Below, piece by piece: positions 8,465-16,784 of a DNA stretch of 64,000 bases (the first letter of the stretch is position 1; each line of letters opens with the position of its first letter). The DNA is from Larkinella knui (GTDB lineage: Bacteria; Bacteroidota; Bacteroidia; Cytophagales; Spirosomataceae): positions 186,001 to 250,000 of the forward strand of contig NZ_RQJP01000001.1 in the NCBI RefSeq assembly GCF_003858645.1, read 5' to 3'. The position numbers and the translations under genes were made by a program. Below the pieces are notes generated by a model that saw only the letters and a program-made list of their open reading frames with translations, ran no database searches and was not told the origin of the DNA.

Positions 8465-9334
8465 ATGATTAAGAAAGCCGTAATTCCTGCTGCCGGCCTG
8501 GGAACCCGATTTTTGCCGGCCACCAAAGCACAACCGAAAGAAATGCTGCCGATTATCGACACGCCGACGATTCAGTACGTCGTGCAGGAAGCCGTCGATT
8601 CGGGTATTGAAGATATTCTGATCATTACCGGGAAAGGTAAGCGGTCTATCGAAGATCATTTCGACCGGAATTATGAACTCGAAACCCGGCTGGAAGAAAA
8701 GGAAGATGAAGCGCTTTTGCTTGAAATGCGCCGGTTATCGGACATGGCCGACATCCACTTTGTCCGGCAGAAAGAACTGAACGGCTTGGGCGACGCTATT
8801 TACTACGCCCGTCATCACGTTGGTAATGAGCCGTTTGCGGTTTTGTTGGGCGACACCATCATGGATTCGGTTATTCCGGTTACCCAGCAATTGATCGATA
8901 CGTATGATCAATACCGTGGAACGGTCATTGCCGTTGAGGAAGTGCCGGCTGATAAAGTAAACCGGTATGGGATCGTGGGGGGTAAAACCTTGAGCGACAC
9001 CATCATGGAACTGAACATTCTCATCGAGAAACCGTCTATCAAATCGGCCCCTTCGAACCTGGCAATTGCGGGCCGGTACATCCTGACGCCCGACATCTTT
9101 GCCGCCATCGAACAAACTGCCAAAGGAAAAAACAACGAAATTCAATTAACGGACGCGATGTTGTTGCTGCTCAAGCGTGAAAATATTTATTCGCACCGCA
9201 TTGAGGGCAAGCGCCACGACATTGGCAACAAACTGGATTTTCTGAAAACTACGGTTGAATTTGCATTGAAGCGGAAGGAGTTTTCTGCTCCGTTTCTGGC
9301 GTTTTTAAAGGAAATCGTGGCGGCTCATTCCTAA
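8465..9334 (+). CDS. galU: UTP--glucose-1-phosphate uridylyltransferase (GalU type)
   Basis: 290 residues from the ATG at 8465; the longer frame to 8390 runs through the inverted repeat and is unlikely. The N-terminal nucleotide-binding signature is AVIPAAGLGTRFLPATKAQ with PKEMLPIIDTPTIQYVV. LLGDTIMDS and GIVGGKTLSD...EKP follow, all typical of bacterial GalU. It makes UDP-glucose (or a UDP-sugar) plus pyrophosphate from UTP and a sugar-1-phosphate in the cytoplasm. Pairing with a glucuronokinase suggests it may also, or mainly, use glucuronate-1-phosphate. Confidence 0.92.
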   Translation: MIKKAVIPAAGLGTRFLPATKAQPKEMLPIIDTPTIQYVVQEAVDSGIEDILIITGKGKRSIEDHFDRNYELETRLEEKEDEALLLEMRRLSDMADIHFVRQKELNGLGDAIYYARHHVGNEPFAVLLGDTIMDSVIPVTQQLIDTYDQYRGTVIAVEEVPADKVNRYGIVGGKTLSDTIMELNILIEKPSIKSAPSNLAIAGRYILTPDIFAAIEQTAKGKNNEIQLTDAMLLLLKRENIYSHRIEGKRHDIGNKLDFLKTTVEFALKRKEFSAPFLAFLKEIVAAHS

Positions 9335-9406
9335 GAATCCATTCACGTTATCCGGAAAGCCCTGGAAGGGCGATCTGCTACTAGAAAATAGAGTATTGCT
9401 GCCGAT

Positions 9407-9457
9407 TAGCTCCGGAGGAGCGGTCTAAATCACATTCAGGCCGCTCCTCCGGAGCTA
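9407..9457. repeat. Perfect 17-bp REP-like hairpin
   Basis: The arms TAGCTCCGGAGGAGCGG (9407-9423) and its exact complement (9441-9457) flank a 17-nt loop. It lies in the 291-nt gap between convergent galU and the thioredoxin gene. The rest of the gap has smaller GC-rich fragments (an AGGCCTCCGGCCT palindrome near 9492, CCCTGGAAGGG near 9360) but no reading frame. There is no T-run, so it is a REP-like element rather than a standard terminator. Confidence 0.75.
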
Positions 9458-9625
9458 CTGGATGAAACTAACTGGTGCCTATTAACAGGACAGGCCTCCG
9501 GCCTTAACTCCGGCAACTTCTCTTTACTCATAGAGTGTTCCGGTCAATCCGTAAGATTTTAGGTCTTTTTGATGATCAGTTATCAGGAAGCAATCCCGGG
9601 CTAAACAGACTTAAGTCGGTGAATA

Positions 9626-10138
9626 CTAAAGCGTATTAAATACCAGCGCCAGTTGTCGATCCAGTTCCAGGCCGTGCAAGCCCTTCCGAATCACATACCC
9701 GTCCTTATCAATCAACAGGTTCATGGGCATTGGATTTTTGCTGAATTTCGGCCCTGCGACATTCCGGGAGCCAACCCGATCGGTCAATTGCGGCCAGGGT
9801 AAGCCTGATTTTTGAAGTGCTTTTCTCCAGGCTTTCGGATTTTCGTCGATGGAAATGCTAACAATCTGGAGTCCCCGGTCCTTGTATTGATCGTAAAGTG
9901 CTTTAAGGTGGGAGTGTTCGTTACGGCAATAGTCACAGCGGCTTGACCAAAAATCAACCAAAACCACCTGGCCTTTAAAAGCGAGCAGATTAACCGGTTG
10001 GTTCTGTTTATCAGACAAATTATAGTCAGGTGCCGGTTGTCCCGATCCAATGGATCGATCGGTTGACCGGTTCATCGGTTTCTGACAAAACGCAGGGCTG
10101 GTAAGCAGAAGCGCGAAAACAAGGACGACCCGGTTCAT
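9626..10138 (-). CDS. TlpA-like thioredoxin-fold protein, exported
   Basis: 170 residues from the ATG at 10138; the longer frame upstream lacks a signal and is rejected. A signal peptide (MNRVVLVFALLLTSPAFC, possibly lipidated at that Cys) is followed by a linker and an AhpC/TSA-thioredoxin domain. PAPDYNLSDKQNQPVNL leads into VVLVDFWSSRCDYCRNEH with the redox CxxC (CDYC). A cis-Pro is likely in NPMPMNLLIDKDG. It is a periplasmic thiol-disulphide reductase, perhaps for cytochrome maturation or protein reduction. It lies 62 nt downstream of kynureninase on the same strand. Confidence 0.85.
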   Translation of the reverse strand: MNRVVLVFALLLTSPAFCQKPMNRSTDRSIGSGQPAPDYNLSDKQNQPVNLLAFKGQVVLVDFWSSRCDYCRNEHSHLKALYDQYKDRGLQIVSISIDENPKAWRKALQKSGLPWPQLTDRVGSRNVAGPKFSKNPMPMNLLIDKDGYVIRKGLHGLELDRQLALVFNTL

Positions 10139-10200
10139 AACGATCTCATGTAAATCGGGAAGTAATTTCAATAAAAACTTTTGAAAGTGCAACGGTTGGA

Positions 10201-11448
10201 CTACTTGGTACGGAAGATTTCTCCAACCTGCCACACTTCTTCAAACGTATTGTACAAAGGCGCCGGAGCCAGCCGAATGCAATCCGGTTCGCGCCAGTCA
10301 CCGATGATGCCTTGCTCCGCCAGGTAATTGAAGGTGGATTTTCCGTTTTTCGGGATTAACAGTGACAACTGGCAACCCCGTTCGGCCTCATTAGCGGGCG
10401 TCATAAAGGTCAAATCTGCCGTTTCATTCAAAACAAATTCCAGAAATCCCGTCAGCAATTCGCTTTTCTGGCGCAATGCCTTCATGCCCGCTTCGGCGGT
10501 GATCTGCAATGCCGCGTGGTGAACGGCCATCGCCAGAACCGTCGGGGTGCTGAGTTGCCAGCCGTCGGCCCCCGGCATGGGAACAAATCCTTTGGTCATT
10601 TCGAACCGCCGGGATTCGTCGTAGCCCCACCAACCCGCCAGCCGGGGCAAGGCGGTTTCGTGGTGCTTTTCATGAACGTACAGACCGGAAACACCGCCCG
10701 GCCCGGAATTGAGGTATTTATACGAACACCAGAAAGCGAAATCAACGCCCCAATCATGCAGTTGCAGCGGGATGTTGCCGACCGCGTGGGCCAGGTCGAA
10801 ACCGACCAAAACACCCGCTTTATGTGCTTTTTGCGCAATGGCCGCCATGTCGAAAACCTGCCCGGTGTAATAATGCAAACCGCTCATCAGCACCAGCGCG
10901 AGCGAATCCTTGTGCTGCTCGATGGCATCCAGGATGTCGGCGGTTCGCCAGGTGTATTCGTTGGTTCGGGGAAAAACTTCGATCAGGATTTCGTCCGGTT
11001 TCAGGCCACGGCTTTGCACGTGCGTTTCAAGTGCGTATTGATCGGAAGGAAAATCACCGCCGATGGTCAGAATCTTCGTCCGGTTGCCCCGAGGCTGGTA
11101 AAACGAAGTCAGCAGCAGGTGCATATTGACCGTCAGGTTATTCATCGGACACACTTCCGAAGGCTTGGCACCAACGATCTGCGCCAGCGGTTTCTTGCAG
11201 CGTTGGTGGATCGTCAGCCAGGGATTTTCGCCCTCAAACCAGCCATCAACGCCGTGCTGTTGCCAGACGGCCAGTTCCTGATCGAGTGCGTGACGGACGG
11301 TTTTCGGTTGCAAACCCAGCGAGTTACCGCAGAAATAAGTCAGCGGTTTTCCATTGCGTTCGGGAATGTAAAACCGGTCGCGGTAGGAGCGGAGTGGATC
11401 GGACTGGTCGAGTTGCCGGGCAAAAGTCAGGGAATTCTCAAAATGCAT
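10201..11448 (-). CDS. kynU: Kynureninase
   Basis: 415 residues from the ATG at 11448 (a TTG three codons earlier is less likely). It is a fold-type I PLP enzyme: YFCGNSLGLQPK near the N-terminus, VDGWFEGENPW, DLAHAVGN, and the PLP-binding Lys in FWCSYKYLNSGPGG (about residue 237), followed by the kynureninase-specific GWWGYDESRRFEM. It cleaves kynurenine or 3-hydroxykynurenine to (hydroxy)anthranilate and alanine in tryptophan breakdown or NAD synthesis. No other kyn gene is in the window. The inverted repeat at 11457-11539 ends 8 nt before the start codon. Confidence 0.95.
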   Translation of the reverse strand: MHFENSLTFARQLDQSDPLRSYRDRFYIPERNGKPLTYFCGNSLGLQPKTVRHALDQELAVWQQHGVDGWFEGENPWLTIHQRCKKPLAQIVGAKPSEVCPMNNLTVNMHLLLTSFYQPRGNRTKILTIGGDFPSDQYALETHVQSRGLKPDEILIEVFPRTNEYTWRTADILDAIEQHKDSLALVLMSGLHYYTGQVFDMAAIAQKAHKAGVLVGFDLAHAVGNIPLQLHDWGVDFAFWCSYKYLNSGPGGVSGLYVHEKHHETALPRLAGWWGYDESRRFEMTKGFVPMPGADGWQLSTPTVLAMAVHHAALQITAEAGMKALRQKSELLTGFLEFVLNETADLTFMTPANEAERGCQLSLLIPKNGKSTFNYLAEQGIIGDWREPDCIRLAPAPLYNTFEEVWQVGEIFRTK

Positions 11449-11456
11449 AGCTTTCA

Positions 11457-11539
11457 AGTGAAGAATTAAGAGTGAAAAGTTGGCTGACGCACGTGTATTC
11501 AGCTTGCGTCAGTTAACTCGTCACTCTTAATTCTTCACT
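11457..11539. repeat. Long inverted repeat with GGCTGACGC core, upstream of kynU
   Basis: 35-nt arms (11457-11491 and 11505-11539) match at 31 positions; the outer 19 bp pair perfectly. The loop is 13 nt. GGCTGACGC lies at the top of the left arm (11482-11490). It fills the gap exactly: its right end touches the stop codon of the HMA gene and its left end lies 8 nt from the kynU ATG. Confidence 0.75.
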
Positions 11540-11886
11540 CATTTATGTCCGCTTTTTTTGCAGCACGACGGCAGCTTGTCATACCCTTTTTGATCCGCCG
11601 TTACTTCGTCGGCATCATAGCCCGTTTTTGAGATGTTGGCTTTGATCTTGTTGACGTCGGTTTTCTTCGGATTGTATTTGACGGTAACGACTTTATCCTT
11701 CAAATCCAGGTTCGACTCTTTGATTCCTTTTTCAAAAGCCAGGTTGCGTTCGATGCGTTCCTTGCACATTTCGCAGATGGCCGACGTTTTTATTTTAACT
11801 TCTTTTTCCTTGTCATCACCCGCTTTCGCAGTGACGTTCAAGGCCAGAAACAGGATGGTTACCAGTCCAATCAAGTGCTTTTTCAT
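11539..11886 (-). CDS. Exported HMA-domain metallochaperone-like protein
   Basis: 115 residues from the ATG at 11886. A signal peptide (MKKHLIGLVTILFLALNVTAKA) is followed by one HMA ferredoxin-like domain with a CEMC metal-binding motif (ICEMCKERIERNLAFEKG), VVTVKYNPKKTDVNKIKANI and TGYDADEV. The C-terminus adds CCKK and a His (PSCCKKSGHK), possibly a second metal site. It is probably a periplasmic Cu(I)-binding chaperone or sink. It is last in the metal cluster, 30 nt after the outer-membrane protein gene. Confidence 0.85.
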   Translation of the reverse strand: MKKHLIGLVTILFLALNVTAKAGDDKEKEVKIKTSAICEMCKERIERNLAFEKGIKESNLDLKDKVVTVKYNPKKTDVNKIKANISKTGYDADEVTADQKGYDKLPSCCKKSGHK

Positions 11887-11916
11887 GGGTATAGTGAGGT
11901 TTCGGTTCAATTCAGT

Positions 11917-13380
11917 TTAGTGGTTCATGCGGTTTCCCGGCATCATCATAGGGATCAGCGACGGCGTTATCCGCAGGTAAATCTGTCCTGATAACGGTGT
12001 TTTCCCGTAAAACGGTTCCAGATCCCGGCCGGGGATCGACCCCGTCAACTGGGCACCCAGTACCAGATCCGTTCGGGCGTATTGAAATAGCCGGTAATTC
12101 ATCCCCAACGTCAGGTTGTTAATCGTTACTAACTTGGTTTCATCGGTCTGATAATCAAAAAAATAGCCTCTTAACCCTAATTCATCGACCGACTTGGTGA
12201 TATTTTCATACCGGCCATATAAAGCGGTTTTACCGAGTTGCAGGCTGCTTTCGCCCAGAAATGCATTTTCGTTCACGCCATCGTGCGAGTTCATCCCCCA
12301 GACCAAAGCGGAGGAAACATACCGATCGGGGCGACCCAATGGTTTACTGTGCAAAAGTGATGCCGTGGTGCGCGTCACGTTATGATCCGCTTCCAGCGCT
12401 TCGGGACTCTTGATAAACCCCTGCGAAAACTGCAACGCCAGGGACGGCGACGGATTGACCGAAAGGCGGTATGAATAACTGTCAAAACGCGGGCGGTCGA
12501 AACCATACCGGTTTTCGTTCGGTTCGCGTCCGGTGAAATTCGATACTTCCAATTTAGCAATTTTATACCGGAAACCCGCCGTCGCCACCCCAAAGGTGAT
12601 GTGGGTTGCGTCGGTCCAGTGGTGGCCCAGGGGTGAATCCGGGTTATTGAACGACGAAAGCCGGTGCATAAAAGCCGGAGGTCCCAGCGCCGGTTCGCCT
12701 GGATAGCCGACGTACGCAAACACATCGGAGTTAGGCGAAATCGCGTACGAATACCCCACGGATAACTCCGAAAACAGATCGTGCTGGTGCTGGCGGTCGA
12801 TCAGGCGCTGGCCCTGGTAGGTTTCTCCCGACTGAAACAACAACGGATAACCGCTGTTCCCAACCGTCAGCGGATCGAGCGAAAGCATGGCTTTGAATGC
12901 CAGCAAACCCCGTTGGCCGATTTGCCGTTGGGCCATTCCCATCACATAGTTGGGCGCATCGAACTGCGTATCCCGGCCCCGTTTATCGGTATTATTGAAA
13001 TTCTGGTTGGTATGCCGGATGAAAACGCTGTAATGCAACATCGTCATCCACTGCCGTGCGGCCGGGCCGTTCGGGTGGTACATGTACATATACATCGGTG
13101 TTTGATCGGGATGCCAGGCAGTTCCGGAAGCGTTCCGGTTCATCGGAAGATTTCGCGAGTAAAGGTGCGACATCATCGACATGCCTTGTTGCATTTCCAT
13201 CATCTGGTGCATGGCATGACCCATCGCGGCATGATCCATGCTGTCCTGACGCATCATTTTTTTGGCCGGAGGCATTTTGGTTTTCCGGCTGGTGTCAGCC
13301 GGAAAACCGCCCGCCCGGGCCGATCCCGTCAGGATACACAAAAAAAACAGTACGAGTAACGGCTTTATAGTTGTATTCAT
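11917..13380 (-). CDS. Met/His-rich outer-membrane protein of the copper cluster
   Basis: 487 residues. After a signal peptide (about 1-23, ending ARA) comes a Met/His/Asp-rich segment at about 35-75 (MDHAAMGHAMHQMMEMQQG), typical of periplasmic Cu-binding regions. The rest has alternating aromatic and polar strands (YGRYENI, LTLGMNYRLFQYA, SGQIYLRITPSLI) suggesting a beta-barrel. Similar uncharacterised proteins occur in copper-resistance loci. It lies 30 nt from its neighbours on both sides, so it is probably in one operon with the four-helix protein and the HMA protein. Exact role unknown. Confidence 0.7.
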   Translation of the reverse strand: MNTTIKPLLVLFFLCILTGSARAGGFPADTSRKTKMPPAKKMMRQDSMDHAAMGHAMHQMMEMQQGMSMMSHLYSRNLPMNRNASGTAWHPDQTPMYMYMYHPNGPAARQWMTMLHYSVFIRHTNQNFNNTDKRGRDTQFDAPNYVMGMAQRQIGQRGLLAFKAMLSLDPLTVGNSGYPLLFQSGETYQGQRLIDRQHQHDLFSELSVGYSYAISPNSDVFAYVGYPGEPALGPPAFMHRLSSFNNPDSPLGHHWTDATHITFGVATAGFRYKIAKLEVSNFTGREPNENRYGFDRPRFDSYSYRLSVNPSPSLALQFSQGFIKSPEALEADHNVTRTTASLLHSKPLGRPDRYVSSALVWGMNSHDGVNENAFLGESSLQLGKTALYGRYENITKSVDELGLRGYFFDYQTDETKLVTINNLTLGMNYRLFQYARTDLVLGAQLTGSIPGRDLEPFYGKTPLSGQIYLRITPSLIPMMMPGNRMNH

Positions 13381-13410
13381 GGCAATAGTACTTTAATGGG
13401 AAGGCCCGTT

Positions 13411-13749
13411 TCAGGCCGTTACCGTCATCCGCCGACAATCGTCAGCGCAACGGCGGCAGGCTTCGGCACAAAGCCGGCAATGTTCATGGTCGTGTTTACT
13501 GCATTCATCGGCGCAGGCATCGCACACATCGGCGCAGAGTACCATAAATTTCATCATAAATTCGGAATCGCGGGCGGTCAGGCTGCCGCACATCTTGCAA
13601 AAATCGGCACAATCGCGGCAAAGCCGGATGCAGTCCCGCATCATTTGAAGGTGGTCTTCCCGTAAACAGGCACTTGCGCAGTGTTCGCAGGCGGCAGCGC
13701 AGTCAAAACAGATTTGAACATGCTGCGCGTGGTGTTGCATGGTTTCCAT
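13411..13749 (-). CDS. Cys-rich four-helix bundle copper-binding protein (Csp/DUF326-like)
   Basis: 112 residues with about 19 Cys, mostly as CxxC and CxxxC pairs along predicted helices: ICFDCAAACEHCASAC, DCIRLCRDCADFCKMC, VLCADVCDACADEC, CRLCAEACRRCADDC. This is the layout of copper storage proteins, where Cys side chains line the inside of a four-helix bundle and bind many Cu(I). There is no signal peptide, so like Csp3 it should be cytosolic. It has its own promoter-like element at 13807 and starts the downstream half of the cluster. Confidence 0.88.
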   Translation of the reverse strand: METMQHHAQHVQICFDCAAACEHCASACLREDHLQMMRDCIRLCRDCADFCKMCGSLTARDSEFMMKFMVLCADVCDACADECSKHDHEHCRLCAEACRRCADDCRRMTVTA

Positions 13750-13773
13750 AACGTGTTTTTTGGTTTACTAGTT

Positions 13774-13786
13774 GATTTTGAAAATC
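13774..13786. promoter_or_regulatory. Small palindrome in the leader of the Csp-like gene
   Basis: GATTTTGAAAATC is a perfect 6-bp inverted repeat around one base. It lies about 25 nt before the start codon of the four-helix gene and just downstream of the expected transcription start. It could be an operator; this is only a positional guess. Confidence 0.3.
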
Positions 13787-13806
13787 TTACGTTACGGTGG
13801 GTTCTG

Positions 13807-13814
13807 CAAAAGTA
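13807..13814 (-). promoter_or_regulatory. -7 promoter element for the Csp-like operon
   Basis: On the minus strand the sequence reads TACTTTTG, a perfect match to TAnnTTTG. It lies about 57 nt upstream of the four-helix gene start, giving a leader of about 50 nt. A good -33 TTG was not found. It suggests a second transcript for the Csp-like, outer-membrane and HMA genes. Confidence 0.45.
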
Positions 13815-13862
13815 AAGCCTTCGGGCAAATTGAAATGGACAGAACTATGGCTCAGTTGTACA

Positions 13863-14441
13863 TTATTTTGGCTGGCCAATTTTATCGATTTCGGTCCGGT
13901 GGGCGAGTCCGGTTCGTTTAAAATCACCCGGTGTGAGGCCCACCACCTGTTTAAACTGGTTCGACAGGTGTTGGGTGCTGCTGTAACCAAGACGCCAGGC
14001 AATTTCACTAAGCGTTAACTCGCCATAGAGCAAATACTCTTTTACTTTCTCGATTTTTTGAGCAATAACGTATTTTTCGATGGTCAGGCCTTCGATCGCG
14101 GAAAACAAATGGCTCAGGTAAGAATAATCGTACCCAATTTTCTGGGTTAGGAAATCGGAGAGGTTCTGGTGTTCCGGCCGTTCGCGCCGGTCGTGGTGAA
14201 CCTCGTTGACAATCAGCGCTTTTATCTGCTCGACAACAACGGTTTTCCGGTCCTCTAAAAGCTCAAAATCATTGTCGGCCAGCACCTGCCGGATTTGGTC
14301 CAGCGAAACGGTGGCAGGCAACTCACCAATTTCAACCTCGCCCAGTTCGACCCGCAGCACCTGGATGCCCCGTTCTTCCAGGATGTCCCGAACAGCGCGC
14401 TTGCACCGTCCGCAAACCATGTGTTTGATGTATAGTTTCAT
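13863..14441 (-). CDS. AraC-family regulator with N-terminal HMA-like metal-binding domain
   Basis: 192 residues. Residues 1-65 resemble an HMA domain (YIKHMVCGRCKRAVRDILEE, then RVELGEVEIG and IRQVLADNDFELL), with CGRC as the likely metal ligands. Residues about 95-185 hold the two AraC helix-turn-helix motifs (LTIEKYVIAQKIEKVKEYLL; LTLSEIAWRLGYSSTQHLSN), ending with FKQVVGLTPGDFK. It probably senses Cu or another soft metal directly and regulates this cluster. The ATG lies 3 nt after the stop of the TonB receptor gene, so it is in that operon. Confidence 0.88.
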   Translation of the reverse strand: MKLYIKHMVCGRCKRAVRDILEERGIQVLRVELGEVEIGELPATVSLDQIRQVLADNDFELLEDRKTVVVEQIKALIVNEVHHDRRERPEHQNLSDFLTQKIGYDYSYLSHLFSAIEGLTIEKYVIAQKIEKVKEYLLYGELTLSEIAWRLGYSSTQHLSNQFKQVVGLTPGDFKRTGLAHRTEIDKIGQPK

Positions 14442-14444
14442 GAC

Positions 14445-16703
14445 TCAGATCTTAAGTTTATACCGGAATCCCCCGTAAATCATTCGGCCCGTGATGGGGC
14501 CCCAAACCCGGGCAGCCGCGTCGAAATCCCGTCCAAACGGATCGTTGGCACCGACAATGGGATTCGCTTGCCGGAAGTTACCGAGATTTTCGCCCCCCAG
14601 ATACACGTCCCACGTCCGGAACGACTTGGTTACCTGGGCGTTGATGTTATAAAAACCGGGTGCATTCTCCCGGGGCATGTTCTGATAACTGGTGTGTTCG
14701 TAGCCCTCGCGCAGGTACGGGATCCGTTTCGGGCCGTTCCACTGCACCGTCAAATCGAACTTCCATTTGTCGTACGGCAGGGCATAGCCGGCGTTGAACA
14801 AAACCCGGTCGCGACTCACCATCATGCGCGGCAGCAGGAGACTTTCGCCAAAAGCCATTCCCATCGTCTGGCGGACATCGAAAAGGCGGTAGGCAAGCTT
14901 CACCTCCATCCGCTTGATGGGCTGGTAATTCAGTTCGGCCTGAAAGCTGTTGGAAAATGAACGCGCTTTCAAACCGGGTGTCGACCGACTGGACAGGTAA
15001 TAAAAATGGAGTTCGCGCGGGTGTTCCAGGTCGGCAATCAACTGATTCTGAAAATTCGTGCGGTAATAATCGACCACGAGCGAGGCCTTTTTGCCGAACA
15101 GGTTAAACTCCTGCGCCAGACTGGTTCCGTAATTCCAGGAGATTTCGGGCTGCAATTGGCTGTCAAAATACACCGTCCGCGAACTAACCAGATACCCGTA
15201 ATTTTCGGCCAGGGCATTCGGAGTACGAAACCCCCGACCTGCCGACGCGCGCAGGGTCAGCGAATGGGTCAGGTCATATTTGGCGTGAAGACGCGGGGTA
15301 AACTGCGTGCCGAAAAGGTTATGAAAGTCGAGCCGCGCACCGGCCACCAGCGTTACTTTCTCGAGGTATTTGTACGTGTATTCCCCAAAAAAGCCCGGAA
15401 CCAATTCCGTACGCGTCATCAGTGTGTCGCGGTATTTCTCGCGGTAATCATCCAGCAAATAACTTAGGCCCGCCTTGAACGAATGGTTGGTGTTGTCGAT
15501 AATCGACTGGTAGATCAAATTCCCGTACAGCGTCTTTTGCTGGCCGTTGTAGGGAATAAACCCGAAAAAGGAGTTTTGTTCGTGGTTGACCGCGTTCAGA
15601 ATCAACCCCAGTCCTTTGTACGGTTTTTCGGGATAAAGTTTGGCGGTTTTGGAAAATAGCTCGACCCGTTTTGTGGTATTGGTAAAGGCATAGGTCGGGC
15701 TACCGCTGCGGGTGGCCGTAATCTGACCCCCCGTCCGGTCTTCATACAGCGATTTGATACCGAACTGCGTCATAAATCGCTCCGCACTGTATTTCGCCCG
15801 CACAATTCCGTTGTATTGCGTATACAATGGCAGATCCGTAAAATTATCGCCGTTTTGATCGATGCGGTTTTGCAGGGTGCTGGCGTGTCCCAGAAAGCCC
15901 ACATTCCATTTCTGGGTCAGAGGACGCGACAGGTTCAGGTTGCCCTCAACCCGCCCGAAACTGTTGACGTAAGCGTTCGCATAGACGCGTTCCCGCGCAT
16001 CGGGTTTTTGCAACTCAACATTCATGACACCCGACATGCCTTCGTAGCCGTTGACCACCGAACCGGCTCCTTTGCCAATATCGATGGACGAAATCCAGGT
16101 GCCGGGAATGAAATTCAGGCCGAAGGTGGAAGCAAGTCCGCGGATGGTCGGGATGTTTTCGACATTGGTCTGGACGTAATTTCCGCTCAGACCCAGCATC
16201 TGGATCTGCTTGGCACCGGTGACCGCATCACTGTAGGAGACGTTGACGGACGCGTTGGTTTCGAACGATTCGGAGAGGTTGCAACAGGCGGCTTTGGCCA
16301 GCGTTCGGGTGGTCAGGATTTCGTTTTGGTTGGGCGAAAACCGGTCAACCTGCGACGAAGAACCCTGGACCGTCACTTCCTGCAGGGTGTTCTGGCTGAC
16401 TAAAACTACGTTAAGGCTGGTCTGATCCAACACCGTGACGGTATCGGTTTTGAAACCGACGTAACTGAAAACCAGCCGGTTATTGGTATCGGCTTTGGCG
16501 ATTTCAAAATCGCCACGGGTGTTGGATGTGGTGGATACAGACGTTCCGGCCCAGTAAATAACGACGCCCGTCAACGGAACGGTTTTGGTATTGACGCGCT
16601 CCGAAACCGTTCCGTTGATGGTTTGGGCGCGTGTGTAAACCGTACTGAGAATAGAAAGCCCGATGGCCAGTATCCCCGCTTTATAGCTTGACTGTGAATG
16701 CAT
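14445..16703 (-). CDS. TonB-dependent receptor of the metal cluster
   Basis: 752 residues. Signal peptide about 1-26 (ending TRAQ), a carboxypeptidase-regulatory-like beta domain at about 28-110 (INGTVSE...TGVVIYWAGTSVSTT), then a plug domain with the striking AACCNLSESFETN segment and GAKQIQMLGLSG, and a 22-strand barrel to the end (GENLGNFRQANP... YGGFRYKLKI). The CCNLSESFE plug variant recurs in Bacteroidota receptors found beside HMA genes, so the substrate may be a copper or other metal complex. It is followed after 3 nt by the HMA-AraC gene. Confidence 0.88.
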   Translation of the reverse strand: MHSQSSYKAGILAIGLSILSTVYTRAQTINGTVSERVNTKTVPLTGVVIYWAGTSVSTTSNTRGDFEIAKADTNNRLVFSYVGFKTDTVTVLDQTSLNVVLVSQNTLQEVTVQGSSSQVDRFSPNQNEILTTRTLAKAACCNLSESFETNASVNVSYSDAVTGAKQIQMLGLSGNYVQTNVENIPTIRGLASTFGLNFIPGTWISSIDIGKGAGSVVNGYEGMSGVMNVELQKPDARERVYANAYVNSFGRVEGNLNLSRPLTQKWNVGFLGHASTLQNRIDQNGDNFTDLPLYTQYNGIVRAKYSAERFMTQFGIKSLYEDRTGGQITATRSGSPTYAFTNTTKRVELFSKTAKLYPEKPYKGLGLILNAVNHEQNSFFGFIPYNGQQKTLYGNLIYQSIIDNTNHSFKAGLSYLLDDYREKYRDTLMTRTELVPGFFGEYTYKYLEKVTLVAGARLDFHNLFGTQFTPRLHAKYDLTHSLTLRASAGRGFRTPNALAENYGYLVSSRTVYFDSQLQPEISWNYGTSLAQEFNLFGKKASLVVDYYRTNFQNQLIADLEHPRELHFYYLSSRSTPGLKARSFSNSFQAELNYQPIKRMEVKLAYRLFDVRQTMGMAFGESLLLPRMMVSRDRVLFNAGYALPYDKWKFDLTVQWNGPKRIPYLREGYEHTSYQNMPRENAPGFYNINAQVTKSFRTWDVYLGGENLGNFRQANPIVGANDPFGRDFDAAARVWGPITGRMIYGGFRYKLKI

Positions 16704-16784
16704 GGAAGATCATCATGTGGTGAAGAAAATAACAGCAGCCCATGCCTGTTGGGCATTGACTTCGATTCAACCCAGAACGAACTT

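Noticed and set aside
9407-9457. CRISPR repeat
   Set aside because: Only one copy, with no regular spacing or spacers; no cas genes anywhere in the window.
10516-11469. 317-residue plus-strand frame opposite kynureninase
   Set aside because: Antisense shadow of a gene with clear PLP-enzyme motifs.
13787-14018. Short frames on both strands between the Csp-like and AraC genes
   Set aside because: They overlap the AraC coding end and the promoter at 13807 and show no protein-like features.
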